From: Climacium dendroides
Lineage: Eukaryota > Streptophyta > Bryopsida > Hypnales > Climaciaceae
Direction: 5' to 3'
NCBI GenBank assembly: GCA_950106755.1
Contig: OX467091.1
Coordinates: 21,593,538 to 21,657,537, forward strand
Length of the DNA: 64,000 nt
In this document: positions 37,640 through 50,380 of the stretch, in pieces
Position numbering within the stretch: position 1 is the first letter of the stretch
Layout: the number at the start of each line of letters is the position of its first letter
Made by a program: the position numbers and the translations under genes
The notes under the pieces: model-generated
Seen by the model: only the letters and a program-made list of their open reading frames with translations
Databases searched by the model: none
What the model was told of the DNA's origin: nothing

Positions 37640-39992
37640 GACACAACAATTGATCTTACCAGCTAATTAATATTTTAACTTCATCACTACAATATCTATA
37701 TACAAATCATAATTTTATATACAATCTTAAGACATTTATATAAATGAAAAGGCTAATAATTTTACTTTTTTTTGCATTTCACTTTTACTTTTATTTTTAC
37801 TAGATTTCATTAACAAGTTTCAGTTAGTAATATTGTACATATTTTACTTCTACTTATTTGAATATGAAAGAAATATATATGAAGGATTTTCTTATACAAT
37901 ATACAAGGGGTATCTTCATAAAACTAGTGTCCCTTGTGTTTTTGCCATAGTATAATACAATAAAATTAATTTTAAAAAATAGTTTGTAAAAAACTTTAAA
38001 AATCAATAACTTTCACCTCGTAGGTCCAAACATCAGGAAACAAAGCCAATGCACCCCTTCTTGCAAAGAACTTTCCAACAACATCAAATACGCGACCAAG
38101 AGACACATGGTCCAAGAGATCTCAATATAACAAACCAAACCAAACTAACTAACTTAATGGATGGAAATTTAAATTGATAATACTATACTTGATAATATGG
38201 CTATACACATTCTAGTTCTACTTATTTGAGTAGGAAAGAAATATATATGAGGGATTTTTTTGAAAGAAACACAAGGGGGATACCTTCATAAAATTAGTTA
38301 GTTTTTAGAAATGAAATGAGTTTTCTTTAAAATTTGTTTAAAAATTTCCACCCTTCCATCTTTGTGGGAAATGGTGAAGGTTCTAAAAGACTTGTTGAAT
38401 CTTGAGATTACTAAACTTATAGATTCAATTGAACTCCTAATCGCTAAGAGATTCCACTATTTATATTTCTTTAATTCTATTATAGCAATAAATCACACAA
38501 TAATAGGACAGTTTAACTAAAGTTATAACAAATCTAAATAGAACACTCTATTTTGTAGTTTCCTTTGGTTAAGCTCCTTGCATAAATACCATTTAAACAA
38601 CACCTATTACTACCTTTGAATTCAATCAAAGATAAATGTCTATTTTACCCCCCAAAGGACCAAACAACATTTTTTGGCATTATAGAGAATTTGAACGACT
38701 CACTAAAAATGGAATTTTTATTTATTTTTCTTTGAAATTTTACACAAGTGATCAAAGAGTAGATTTAAGGCACAACAATTTTATAACTTTTGATTACATG
38801 AATAAAAAGTTATTGTATAATATGTAGGTTTTTTTTAAGACCAGGCAACCTAGGCAACTACAAAAAAAATTTAAGAAAAATAAATTGACATTTGTTTGTG
38901 TATGTGTGTATGAAGCTTTAAATCATTCCATTTTGATTAATGAGATGAAAATTATGAAGAGTTTTAGTTTGCAAGCAGTTACAAAATCTTTAATCTAAAA
39001 TAAACTTTGAAGTCCTTCGTTTACTTCAATTTTCAATATTCAATATTTTTAATGAAAATAAAACTATGAGATGTAGATTGTTTGTTACAACATTACAACA
39101 ATTGGAATTAGAATTTTTCAATTCCACGTAACTAAATTTTTGACAATTTAGTATTTTAAATCATTATCTATTTTTTTTCTACTATTCTTTCACATATGAA
39201 TACGAATTTTTAACATGTATCTCCAACTTATTTCTTTAATATATTATGGAGAGATGCAAATTGTAGAATTCACACATTTTTAGGTGAAATTATTGAAAGA
39301 TACATTCTAACCATTTGGAAAGAGTCGAAAAAACTTCTTTTTGAAATCCAAGCATCATAATTTTGCAATTGATAAAGGATTTTTACCTTGAAATTAAAAA
39401 AAGGTGTAGTTTAACAAATTAATTAAAGGATTCTACAATTGGATTTGTTTAAAAATACTAAATAAAGATGAAGATTTTAGCCTTGCTTTGGAGATTAGTA
39501 TTTGAAGCAACTTTGGCCTCTAAGCATGAAAGAACTTTAGGGATTAAATAGTAAATGGACCACATCACAATACAAAATGGGCCATGGACGAAAAAAAAGT
39601 TATTGAAAAAAGGAGAAAAAACAATGTTTTTATCCCATAGAAGCTTTGTCCAGACATTGCAATGTCATCCAAACATTACATTTTTAATGGAATAATTGAT
39701 ATCCTTTATGGATTCAAACATGCATTAGGAAAAATTTTAGGCTTGAAAATGCTGCTAGTTATTTTATTTTTGGCACCTTGGTAGTGCAAATATAGAAAAA
39801 AATTATTAACATTTTTAATTAAAATTTATTATTATTATTTTTATGGGCCCCGTCAAAAAAGGGTTCCTGATGGGGAACTTCGGGGCGCGCCGGGAACTCC
39901 GGGAGCAAGGAACGTCAGAACTAGTTTTAGGGTTTGTTGGCATGAAGGTGAGGAAAATCTCGTGCTCCCGTGGAAGCTCTGAACGTGCTCAT
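37640..39992. other. AT-rich spacer, no gene seen
   Basis: Upstream of the PRP31 retrocopy. Similar AGTAGGAAAGAAATATATAT stretches near 37860 and 38230 suggest an old short duplication. A GC-richer patch with GGGCGCGCCGGG starts at about 39850 and precedes the inverted repeat at 39993. Confidence 0.45.
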
Positions 39993-41451
39993 CTGAGGCC
40001 CGGTTCAGAACGGGATGTCCACAAGCAGTGGACAAAACCCGGTCTCCACCATTTCGCCCATCACTTGATGGAGGGTAATTGCCACATCATCAATCATCTT
40101 GCCCATCCGGTGTATGTTTTCACACTTAGGCCCGGACGTCCAGTCACATTATATTTTACAATGCTTCATGTGGAATTTTAAACCTTCTAGTGAAAATGGA
40201 ATTGCAACAATAAACTATTGTCTTTCATGAAAAATATTTATTATTTTAAATGACATTAATTTTATTTTAGCCTCATTCTTTGGCCTTCATTTACAAAATC
40301 ATTCTAAATCTTTTTTTTAAATCATTGAAAAATAAATGTAAAAAATCTAGAATACACTTCAAAAATATTGAATATATACTTCGGAAAATTCTAAAACTTA
40401 TCTAAAACTTATCTAAAACTTTAAAAAATGCACTAAAAAAATGGAAAGATTGATATTGACGTTCAATACCAAAATTCTTCATCATGAAGTAATTTACATG
40501 AACAGAGGTTATCATGTTATTTGACCTAACTTATCAACTCTTCAATTTATAAAACATTAGCATTTTCCTAAACCATACTTGCAATTCACCCATACTTCTA
40601 AAATTATATGAATTCTCACTCCAGTTGAGGCTGCTTCTTCAAGGTTTATTTACGCAAATTACGCCTGCAAGGCTACCTACATCATATCTATCTACGAAAT
40701 GTAGACACTTGCTCTGTGTTTTCAGCAAATTGTGTTCTATGCAGGGGCTTGGAAAGCAATAAACTTTGTTATCAAGCTGTGTTCTGTGCAGGGGCTTGGA
40801 AGCAATAAACTTTGTTATCAAGCATTGCCCCAGCTATGCTCAAACAACCATTTCCATCCGGATGCAATGATAACAACACTTCAATCTATAAACTGACCTG
40901 TGATAAATCAAAGTAACACTCACTAGGAAGCTTTCCTGACTTTAATCCTTGAACCCCAAGTCCAGTCTTCCACCCATCTCCCCTAGACAGTCATTGATTT
41001 CAAATCTCAAACTTCAACCTCAGTCCAAATACGGACACAAAAAGCACTTTCAAGCAGCCAAAAACACAAAGCACAAAACGGTGAACAATTGTACCTTTTC
41101 ACTTGATGATGACTTCAAGGCAAGTGATTGAAGCTTGGCTGCGCGAAGCTAGACAGACGCAAAGCTTGAAGGCATGATGCTGCAATTGAAGAGAAACAGA
41201 ACTTGAAGCTGCGCAGGTGAAAGAGAGTTTCTTTTTACAAGTTTGGGGTCACGTCCCAACGCGATCTCAAACTTGTCTACGAGTGCAAGTCCATCTTAAG
41301 TTTTGGCGGGAGACATTGATGACATGAACTTCTAGTGAAGTGGATGTCCACCGGGTGTGAAAGCCCTAGCAGACAAAACCCTATCTTAACCAATGAAATT
41401 GTTTGATGTTTCGTCCACTGCTTGTGGATCCCGGTCTGAACCGGGCCTCAG
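39993..41451. mobile_element. Possible TIR element: 45-bp inverted repeats 1.4 kb apart
   Basis: 39993-40038 (CTGAGGCCCGGTTCAGAAC, then GGGATGTCCACAAGCAGTGG) is the near inverse of 41408-41451. Between them lies mostly AT-rich DNA with a 47-bp direct repeat (40733-40779 and 40780-40825) and no credible ORF. No target duplication was identified, so this could be two separate end fragments. Confidence 0.5.
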
Positions 41452-41871
41452 TTCGTGTTTGATTCAAAATTCTTGCAATCCGAGCTTGCTTCGTGTCTCC
41501 GTCAATTGCTTTAATTTGTTTGAATGCTCTCGAATTCGTTGATGGACCCCATTTTACCCCGACGCCCGAGCCTGTCCCTGGCTTGTTCTCTCGTTTTTTT
41601 GAGCGCAGACAGGCAGACAAGCCCGCAGGCAATGGTCTTGCTGGATCATGGGCGTCTATGGAGGTTTAGCAGGACGAGCCCGGCTTCTCTCCTCGCGCTC
41701 GGACACGGACACCTCGCCGAATGCTTGGACCATGGATCGTGATGGGGAAAGTCTCAATGTCGATCTCAATTCGCTGCTTGAGATCGACCGTTTTGGCATT
41801 TCTCTAGAGCCCGTGGACGGTTTCCGACAGTCGACGAGGGTGGTGCTGCTTAGCTAATTGCACTCTTGTGC

Positions 41872-42288
41872 ATGGGAGCTGGAAAGTTCAGTCGATGTGG
41901 AAAGATGGAGGATCCAGTCGTGACCCCCGTTAACAAAGTCGAGGACGAGTGGCAAGTAGTGCGACCTCGTAAAGGAAAGTCTCATGCAAATCAACCCTCG
42001 CACAGAAGGGCGGACCCTGGACATGGCCCCAACTCTCATCGGAGTTCGAGGGACGCGGATGAAGAACAGAGACTGTTGACGAAGGTTCAGAAGTCTCTGG
42101 AGCGAGTTCGGAGCTCGGTCTTCTTCAAGGTGGAGTGTTTACAAATTCTAGAGAACTTGCTGGCTAATGCGAGAAGAGGGGTGAGTCCACATTTTGATCA
42201 CTCGGCTGTGACGGGAGATTTCGCTGCTGTTCCAAGTGGAGATCCCAATTCAGTCGAGCACGAGGCGTGTACTTCCCACTTCTCGGAT
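41872..42288 (+). CDS. Possible first coding exon of an SRR1-like gene
   Basis: An open frame runs from ATG 41872 (a second ATG is at 41905) to a strong donor, GATG|GTACGTGAG. It encodes MEDPVVTPVNKVEDEW, then QVVRPRKGK, a hydrophilic linker rich in His, Ser and Asp, then EEQRLLTKVQKSLERVRSSV and FFKVECLQILENLL. A Trp-x-Val-Val-x-x-Arg-x-Gly start and a helix ending in Ser-x-Phe-(Phe/Tyr) resemble the N-terminus of plant SRR1 (a red-light and clock protein), from memory of that family. The core SRR1 domain with its YGIGSI motif was not found downstream. It may be a 5' exon whose partners are lost, a captured fragment, or an unrelated gene. The GC-rich context and purine-rich upstream region support real coding sequence. 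Confidence 0.4.
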
Positions 42289-42782
42289 GGTACGTGAGCT
42301 GCCCTCCTTATTTTGACGACTGAATTAGTTAGGGTGTATGATATTAGGGTTGAAGGACTGCACTGGTGGAGAATTTACACATGTATACGATCCTCTCATC
42401 CTCCGGTTTCCAACTGTTGTTGCATTATAATCTTTGCCAACCTTCTTCTACCGCAAGCATTTAGAATTCAAATTGTGCGGTCTGAGCATCGAGTCTTGGT
42501 TTTTGCGGTTACTGTTGCTGTTTCTGGGTGTTACTGAAGAGTAGGATGCACTGGAAGTTCCAAGACGCATGAGGTCAATGTGCGGGACGTCCTTAAACCA
42601 GCAGTCCACACATCGACTTTAGAAATAGGTGTCATCGCCGCTCTGTGTTTCCTAAGCCCAAGCATGCTACGCCTGATTGTTTATTAGGAATGCAAAAGCA
42701 TGTAACAGAGCATCCTGTGAATGCTGCTTTGTTTCCATGCTTGTCGGCTTTCAATGATATGGGTTGACACCTGTTTCCAAAT

Positions 42783-42892
42783 GAGAAAATTTTATGAGGA
42801 GTCTTGCTTGAGAATTTCTGAGTGGGATCGACACAGAATTGTTACTGCATTGACGCAGGCTAGGGCTGCTGCGAAGTTTGGGCTTGTACAGG
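42783..42892 (+). CDS. Possible short coding exon, unknown
   Basis: A GC-richer open stretch encodes KFYEESCLRISEWDRHRIV and TALTQARAAAKFGLVQ, preceded by a pyrimidine-rich AG acceptor (about 42782) and followed by a GTGTGT donor after 42892. The first base only fits phase 1, so it does not join directly to the exon ending at 42288; a missing exon between them or an unrelated gene is possible. I do not recognise the sequence. Confidence 0.25.
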
Positions 42893-43059
42893 TGTGTGTT
42901 TCGGAATTTTTTAGGTCATCTTTTAGGAATGCAACGGGTGGAGAGGGGAGACTGAAGAGCGCTTTTTATCGGTTTTGGTTTGCTAGTGCTGTTGGGACGA
43001 TTCGGGGATGGCGATGGGTGCGCAGGGAGTAGTAGGCAACGATGAGGTTGTGGAGTGTT

Positions 43060-44764
43060 TTGAAAATGTTTGGGAGTTTTTAGAATGTTTGTGATGGAAA
43101 ATGTGAGGTAGGTTGAATTGTTCCATTGCCGTTGTGAGGATTTTTAGACTTTAGGTTGTAGATGGAGATCATGAGAATTTGCTTAAAATGTTGAATTTCT
43201 GCGATGGAGTGAGCTATGGCATATGTAGTATTATAGCGCTTGACGTTTATGAAGTGGTTGTGGTATGTAGTTTAGCTTAGCCGAGGAAGGTAGCATAAAG
43301 TTGGAATGTTTTTCTAGAATGGCAATAGAACTTGTTGATGCTAGACTCTGATAGTTTCTCCATTGTAATCAAGTCTTTTTCTAAGGTATAACATTCAAGT
43401 GAGTTGGAGTTGGAATTTTGATACATTTTTGGAAGCTTGTCTTAATGTTTCAAATCGAGACAAGCCAAAGTGAAGGGGTTGTGGTCGAAGTGTGCCTCGA
43501 GATTTTGACAAGGAACATTGATCTAAACTAAAGTCTAAATTGGTGTAATTTTGGAGGATCGGAGAAACAAAGGGAGGGTGGTGATTTGAAGCATAGTTCT
43601 CTTTTTTAACGTTTGTGCATGTTATGGTACTCAGGACTAGGAAAATGAAACTTGTTGCCTCCTTCCAAACTTACAAAGTGTAAATGCATTGTTTTGAACT
43701 CATAGATCAACAATATAGTAGTTTCATGCACAGTTTGTTGAAACATTTATCCATGTTAATCTATATGTATATACATATCAAATTATGTTCTTTGCTTTGG
43801 GGCTGCACTTAGTTCTATTACAACAAACCATGTGGGAACAAATGGTTTCTAATAAATTATAATTATAATTTTAAATTTTGAGCGTTGTGTATTAATGATT
43901 ATTAAATTTTACTTTCAAAATTTCAAACTTAAATAAAATAAGGAATGATTTCTAGAAGAGGTTAAAAATGTATTAAAATGGCATGTTTTTTTAATTCAAA
44001 TATTTTTAGAGAACACATTTAGATGATCATTGCATCAATATTCAATTCAAAATGAGCTTTCAATAGAGAGTTATTTTTAGGGATTTTTTGTTCATTTTTT
44101 AGACAATTTTTTCTTATATAATATAGGAGTGAAAGTTATTTTTCGGTTTTACAGTGTATCTTTTTATTTCAAAAAATTGTAATTAATTATTATTAACAAA
44201 TAAAAATATCAATAATTCAAAACATAAACTTTTATAGAAAATTTTATTCATATTTTTTTATTTAATTTAATTTATTTAAATTTAAAAAGTATATAGAAGG
44301 TTCAAAGTTTTATTTGCACGTGATTTTTAATGAACACTTTAAGTGCCCCCCAAGGCTCTTTCTTAGTGTCAGATCAAAGTCCAAAGTCCAAAATACAGGT
44401 GAGTGGCAAGACAATTTGTATTAAACTTCATCAGTCCAACTCATCCATGGTGACTTGCAAGCACATCACTCATTTTTGTCAAGTACTCAATGTCTTCCAT
44501 CTTGAACAGTCTCATAACTTATTAATACCTTCTTCCTATGCACATCATGTATAAACTCAAAAGCTTTTGATCCACTTGTTGACAGGAATTACAACTTCCA
44601 ATGATCACAACGATCGAACTAAAGTCTCCCTATGTATTATAGAGAAGCCCCTCAAAAGATCATTGTGCCATGAATAATTATTTCCAAGTCTCTCTTTAAG
44701 ATTTGATCTTCAAACTTTTGAAATGATTTGATTTTCTTTGTCATTAACTCTCAAGTTGATACTC
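43060..44764. other. Spacer after the SRR1-like island, no gene seen
   Basis: The first ~600 bases are T/G-rich and could be intron or 3' UTR of the plus-strand gene candidate; the rest is plain AT-rich DNA. No terminator or further exon was recognised. Confidence 0.4.
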
Positions 44765-45020
44765 TACACTAAATAGTGAAATTAGGTTGGTCACCCCACA
44801 CTAATTTCTTGACATTCTATACTATGTAGGTAAATACATTATTGTAGAAAAATGTAGTTACGTGGGGACCATATCTGATGCATGGGTTGGTGCAAAGGTT
44901 TGTGGCTTGGGTTTAGAGAAAGGCATGTGCCTCCATTTAGACAAGTAGTGAGTCATGAGGTAACTTCTCTGACGAAGGCAACCTAATTATCAAGGCAACC
45001 CAATTTCACTATTTAGTATA
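44765..45020. mobile_element. MITE with TACACTAAATAGTG ends, copy 3 (inverse)
   Basis: Left TACACTAAATAGTGAAATT; right TTTCACTATTTAGTATA. The body is the inverse of 18814-19067, including GTGGGGACCAT-like and GCATGGGTTGGTGCA-like stretches. Confidence 0.8.
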
Positions 45021-45150
45021 CACTAAATAATGAAATTGGATAGCCTCACACTAATTTTTTGACATTCTACACTATATAAATATTTATGGATTTTTTACAA
45101 GATTTTACTACTTTTGAATTACAGTTCCCCATTCCAATAAAACTTAATTT
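45019..45150. mobile_element. MITE with TACACTAAATAATG end, truncated copy sharing TA with its neighbour
   Basis: The element begins at the same TA that ends the copy before it and follows copy 2 (25868-26104) in inverse for about 130 bp, then is lost. Confidence 0.6.
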
Positions 45151-47768
45151 AGTTGTGAGTGTAAATTTGTTCCTAAGACCCCCATTAACACCACCTTTTA
45201 TATCGAGTGGGAATGGACCTTTGTTATATTAATCTAAAGTACAATACAAAAGTCCAATTTGCAAAAGCAATTCAATTTGCCTTGCTCATGGTTTAATATT
45301 GTTTCCAAGGTTGCACGCACTAGGATTGTACAAAAACCAACAATTCTTAGTTCAAAAAACTCTTCTACACACACAGGTACAATATAAGTTGTTGTTTGAC
45401 TTGGCCCATCATCAATTCATTTGATCATAATCCTAATTCCAATGGTAATGGCAAAGAAAAAGGTGTTCTAGAATATATTTTCTATTAGTTCTATTTGAAC
45501 ATGGAAGTTGTCAAATTTATTTTTTGAATAACTTTGGCATTATATGTGGAATAATTGTGTAGGCTAAGTTGCTGAGGAGTGGAAGCAATGGATCTCTTTT
45601 CTTTGCCATTCTCTTCTGCTAGAGTTCTTTTTATTCATGAAATGTAACATTTCTATCAAATTATAAAATTTTAGATGTAATATAGGATGCTTTAAATTCA
45701 TAAAAGGAATAATTTGAAATTTTAATTAAAATATACTTAGATTATTCTAAAATATTCAAGAATACACCTCATATATTTTAAATATGTAACAACCTTCATT
45801 TAACCCCTTAATTCTCATTGTCTTTTGAGAGAACAAAATGGATTCAAGGTAGGTTCCTACAATCTCAATTTGTGTGGTGATTTTTTGGAACTTTTTGTGA
45901 AGATAGGAAATCACGTTAGCTTTTTAGGGATATAATTTTTATTTAAATTGATGTCTAGATGAAAAGTTACACTACTCAAAGACCAAAATGGAGTTTGTCA
46001 AGCAGCACAAAAAAATCACAAAAAGTCAAAATTTTATTTTTCATAAAAAAAGTTTTTTTATATGAAAAACTTGATTCATTCTATTTAAATTAATGATGAG
46101 AAAGTTATAGATAAACTTGTTTTTCAAGCAATACAATAATCTTTTTGAAAAATAACTTATAGGATTTATTTTTTAGTGTATTTCTTACAATATTTCAAGA
46201 AAAAAAGGTCTATATGGTTTAGTTAGTTTGCTTAACCCTTGATCGTTGTCGGCGTGAGAGGGGTTTACTTCGAGAATACACGGGGTATCTAGCTGCAACT
46301 AAGAGTGACGAGATTAGAAGAAGGAGAAAAGAAGTAAGGTTTCCTAAACCCAATCTTGTTTTCAAAATATAGATTGGTCTAACTAACAACCCTGTTTGAA
46401 CTTAAGACCCAAGGCATCTAGTAGTATCCAACGTCAATTAGTTTAGAAGCCTCGTTGGTATCTACAACCAGTCCAAAGTCTGAAAAGCAAACACTTCCAA
46501 GTAGTTTTGGTGACTATTTAGGTACCTGCAACTATCTACAGGGTCTGGGCATCATGCACCTACATCTACATTACCACCAAACCTTATAATCTGTTGGTCA
46601 TTACTTCAACCTCACCACAAGGGGAAATTAGTACCACTCACTTGGTACATATTCAATGGTCTCGCCGGCCAATAATCCGATTTCACCACTACAATACAAC
46701 TAAAAATTGAAAGCGCCTAACCACAAACACAAAATGGAACAAAGTCCGCCACAGGGGAAGGTACCAAGACAAAAATAAAGAAATTCACACTAGATTCTCT
46801 TTCCCAAACAACACATAAGTAAGAAAATGAAAGCAAATAAAATGCATCAAATGCATCCACCTACAAACCTCATTCAAACTCTCCAAATAGAAAGGCACTA
46901 AACCTTTCTTCACTCAAACTCTTATAACTTTCTCTAAAATGCTTCAAATACTTTGAAAAATGAGTCTTTAGAAAGCTAAAGAAGACTACTCTAATGATTC
47001 CGAATTTCAAAAAGAAAAATGAAAACTACAAGTCACGATGATCGCTCGAATTTCTACCCCTCTTTAACTGGATGGCAATAGATCTTCTTCCACTCACTCG
47101 CTTACACTTTTCACCCACAACTTCAAATCAAGCAAAAATAGTTTTTTTTAAAAGCACAAGAACTTCAGAAGCAAACTCTCCAAATTTAATTGCAAAAAGC
47201 AAAATACATCAAAAGTTATGATTCCTCAAAGTCATGGACCTTTTATTTTATTTTCCTACACACAAATCTGACTAGGCAAAGGAAAAATGGGACCTACCTA
47301 CCAAATAAACCCTAAAGTAGGGGGGGCAATTCATATACAATCACCATCGATCTCTAAACCTTCATTAGTCATAGAAAAGACCTTCTAGAAGATTTATCTC
47401 ACCTCAAACTACCACCAAAATTAAATTTTAGTAGGTAAATCTCGTTTAAATTTCTATCCTTCGATTTTAAACATATGAATAAACCATAAAATATGAAATG
47501 ATCACTGTACTAAAATAAAAGTCAAACAAAGGTAAAAATTGAAGTCGAAGAGGAATACTACTCCATTTGTAAAAACTTTAAAATGCGTCAGACGGTAGCA
47601 GCTACATAGTGTGCACGTTCAACCTTTGTTAAAGAATTCACTGGCCCTATCAATCAATGTTGATGGCTAGAACTTCCTCTAATCAGCCTAACCATGCAAT
47701 AGTATTTCTCTTCATTAAGTCCCTCAAAATTGCTCTCGAAAGTCACATCTTGAATACATGATTTAACA
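45151..47768. other. Spacer, no gene seen
   Basis: No motif-bearing frame found. A less AT-rich part at 46230-47650 might be relic transposon or intron DNA but gave no recognisable protein. TTAACCCC at 45800 and TTAACCC at 46236 resemble TTAA-element tips, without a paired end. Confidence 0.4.
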
Positions 47769-48022
47769 CAACCGACTTGAAGTAGAATTACCAAAGCGCA
47801 GGCATCTCTTTGAAGATTGTCATGCCAACGCTGCTCTACACGAGGTTGTTTCAGTGGCCAAGAAGGTTCACCTTCTTCTCATAGACAAACTTGCCGCGAT
47901 ATCATTAACATCGGTTGGGCTGACTGATTTAACAGTTGAGACAAAGAAAGCTTTAGCTCCGCTTTTGGTTGAGACTCGAGATCTTGCGACTCCATTAAAA
48001 TCTTCTAGTTCAACATTTTGAA
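47769..48022 (+). pseudogene. Coding-like fragment beside the CACTA insertion, unknown
   Basis: An open frame (no ATG) reads RLEVELPKRRHLFEDCHANA, ALHEVVSVAKKVHLLLIDKL and so on, to TGA at about 48022. The amphipathic, balanced composition is unlike the surrounding AT-rich DNA. It ends 85 bp before the CACTA element. I do not recognise it; it may be a relic exon. Confidence 0.25.
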
Positions 48023-48589
48023 AATCAAGCTCCACAATGAATCACAAACTTTATAGATTGAAGAAGACTAACTCAAATTGATAAAGCTAATTCAAGGTTG
48101 AACTCTCACTATAACAATGGTAGTGTTTTATGACCACAGAATTATGACTGAGGATGACTAGCGACTGCTTGTAGTCATATTTTTTAAGGTAAAAAAAATA
48201 TGACTATAAATATGACTGCGAGTCATATCTTAGCCGTATAGTATATGGCCATTGGGAACACCAAAATACTTCATAGAAAACGGTAAGGAACATATTTAGG
48301 GAACGCCCAGTCATATTTTCTAGTCATATTTTGCAATCATATCTCTATGATAGTAAGATTTTTTTTAGAGCAGCCCAAAAACAATTTGAATAGGGAATAT
48401 ATTTAGAAAGTGAGTCATATTTTTCCACGTAGGATTTTTTTGTAGTCATATTTTTTTTAAATCACTTTTTTGTAGTTGCCACTAATTTAGGATTTTGAAA
48501 CCCTAACCACCACAAAATAGGGTTTCAAAACCCTAGCCGCCACAAAATTAAGGTTTTGAAATCCTAGCCACCACTTTTTGTAGCCACTC

Positions 48590-49440
48590 TTCTTTTTGTC
48601 CCTTTTTCTTTCTTTTTTGTTTCTTTTTCTTTGTTTTTGTTGCTTTTTAAGTTTTGTTTTTTGTTGCTTCTTAGTTGTTGTTTTTTCTTGTTTTTTCTTA
48701 CTTCTTCTTACTTCTTCTTACTTCTTCTTACTTTTAGGTTTTGCTTCTTCTTCTTTCTTTCTTGTTCCTTCTTCTTTGTTTTTGTGGCTTCTTAAGTTTT
48801 GTTTTTTGTTGCTTCTTAGGTTTTTCTTCTTCTTGCTTCTTCTTACTTCTTCTTACTTCTTAGGTTTTGCTTCTTCCTATTTAGGTTTTGTTTTTTCTTT
48901 CTTCTTTCTTGTTCCTTCTTCTTTGTTTTTGTTGCTTCTTAAGTTTTGTTTCTTGTTGCCTCTTAGATTTTTCTTCTTCTTACTTCTTCTTACTTCTTCT
49001 TACTTGATCTTGCTCCTTACTTCTTGCTTCTTAGGTTTGCTTCTTCTTCCTACTTAGCTTTTGCTTCTTCTTCTTTCTTAGGTTTTGCTTCTTCTTACCT
49101 TTCAACTTTTATTTCTTTTTCCTTCTCAAGTTTTTTTTTTTTTGCTTCTTAAGTTTTGCTTTTTAGGTTTTGCTTTTTAGGTTTTGCTTCTTCTTCCTTC
49201 TTAAATTTCGTTTCTTCTTCCTTCTTAAGTTTTGCTCCTTTTTCCTTCTTAGATTTTGTTTCTTCTTGCCTCCTAACTTTTACTTCTTCTTCCATCTTAG
49301 GTTTTACTTCTTATTCCATCTTAGATTTCGCTTCTTCTTGCTTTTTAACTTTTGTTTCTTCTTCCATCTTAGGTTTTTTTTCTTGCCTCCTAGTCATATT
49401 TTGCAGTCATAATGTCACTTAGTTTTTGCTTCTTCTTTTT
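48590..49440. repeat. Pyrimidine-rich block inside the CACTA element
   Basis: Degenerate repeats of CTTCTTCTT and TTCTTAGGTTTTGCTTC fill about 850 bases. Almost no purines except in AGG and TTTTGC. It opens long Phe/Leu/Ser-rich frames that are not genes. Confidence 0.85.
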
Positions 49441-49855
49441 TGCTATTTTTTGCTTCTTAATCTCTCTATCATCATTGTTATTTTTTGAGGTTATTTATAA
49501 TTTTTGAATATATAATGATTATTGTTCATTTATTGAAAACTAACCTTCTTATTTATACATGTAGGCATTGGAGATTGAAATGAAGTTATTGAAGGCTACT
49601 TGCAATACAAAAGAGGTAACATCTTTACATTTTTGTTGAAATATAGGTTCTACAAGTATGTAGAAATATACATATATAAAGAGCCATTGTGATATATTTT
49701 TTGTTAATAACTAATAAATGTTATTGAAAAAAATCACATTTTTTTTTGTATTTGACTTTTTAATGTGATTAATTTTTGCCCATTTAAGAAATCATATGTA
49801 TTCATTTTTAATTAAATGGATTCTCTTACTTAACTACTAAATTATGTTGATGTAT

Positions 49856-50380
49856 GACTACACATAGTCGTTTTACAAATCATCAAAAAATATGACTGAA
49901 AAGAATTGTTTTACACATCATTTAAAAATATGATTGGGAAAAGTCATATTTCGTATTACTGCAAAATATGACTCACCATAGTCATATTTCACATCACTGC
50001 AAAATATGACTCACTACAATCATATTCTACATCATTGCAAAATATGACTTACTACAGTTATATTTGACATCACTGCAAAATATGACTTACTACAGTCATA
50101 TTCTACATCACTGCAAAATATAACTCACCGCAGTCATATTCCATGTCACTAAAAAATATGACTCACTACAATCATATTCTACATCGCTGCAAAATATGAC
50201 TTACTATAGTCATATTCCACATCACTGCAAAATATGACTCACCGCAGTCATATTCCATGTCACTACAAAATATGACTTGTCGCAGTCATATTCCATGTCA
50301 TCAAAAAATATGACTCACTACAGTTATATTCCACGTCATCAAAAAATATGACTTGCCGTAGTCATATTCCACGTAGGATT
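49856..50380. repeat. CACTA right subterminal repeat array, units of about 38-40 bp
   Basis: About a dozen units read CACTGCAAAATATGACT then CACTACAGTCATATTCCA. Each pairs TATGACT with AGTCATA about six bases apart, so every unit is a small palindrome. Fewer, looser copies are near the left end (about 48150-48460). Confidence 0.85.

Noticed and set aside
48596..49422. Phe/Leu/Ser-rich ORFs of 80-153 codons
   Set aside because: They are translations of the pyrimidine-rich repeat block inside the CACTA element.
49856..50380. CRISPR-like array
   Set aside because: The regular spacing comes from degenerate palindromic CACTA subterminal repeats in a plant genome; there are no unique spacers.
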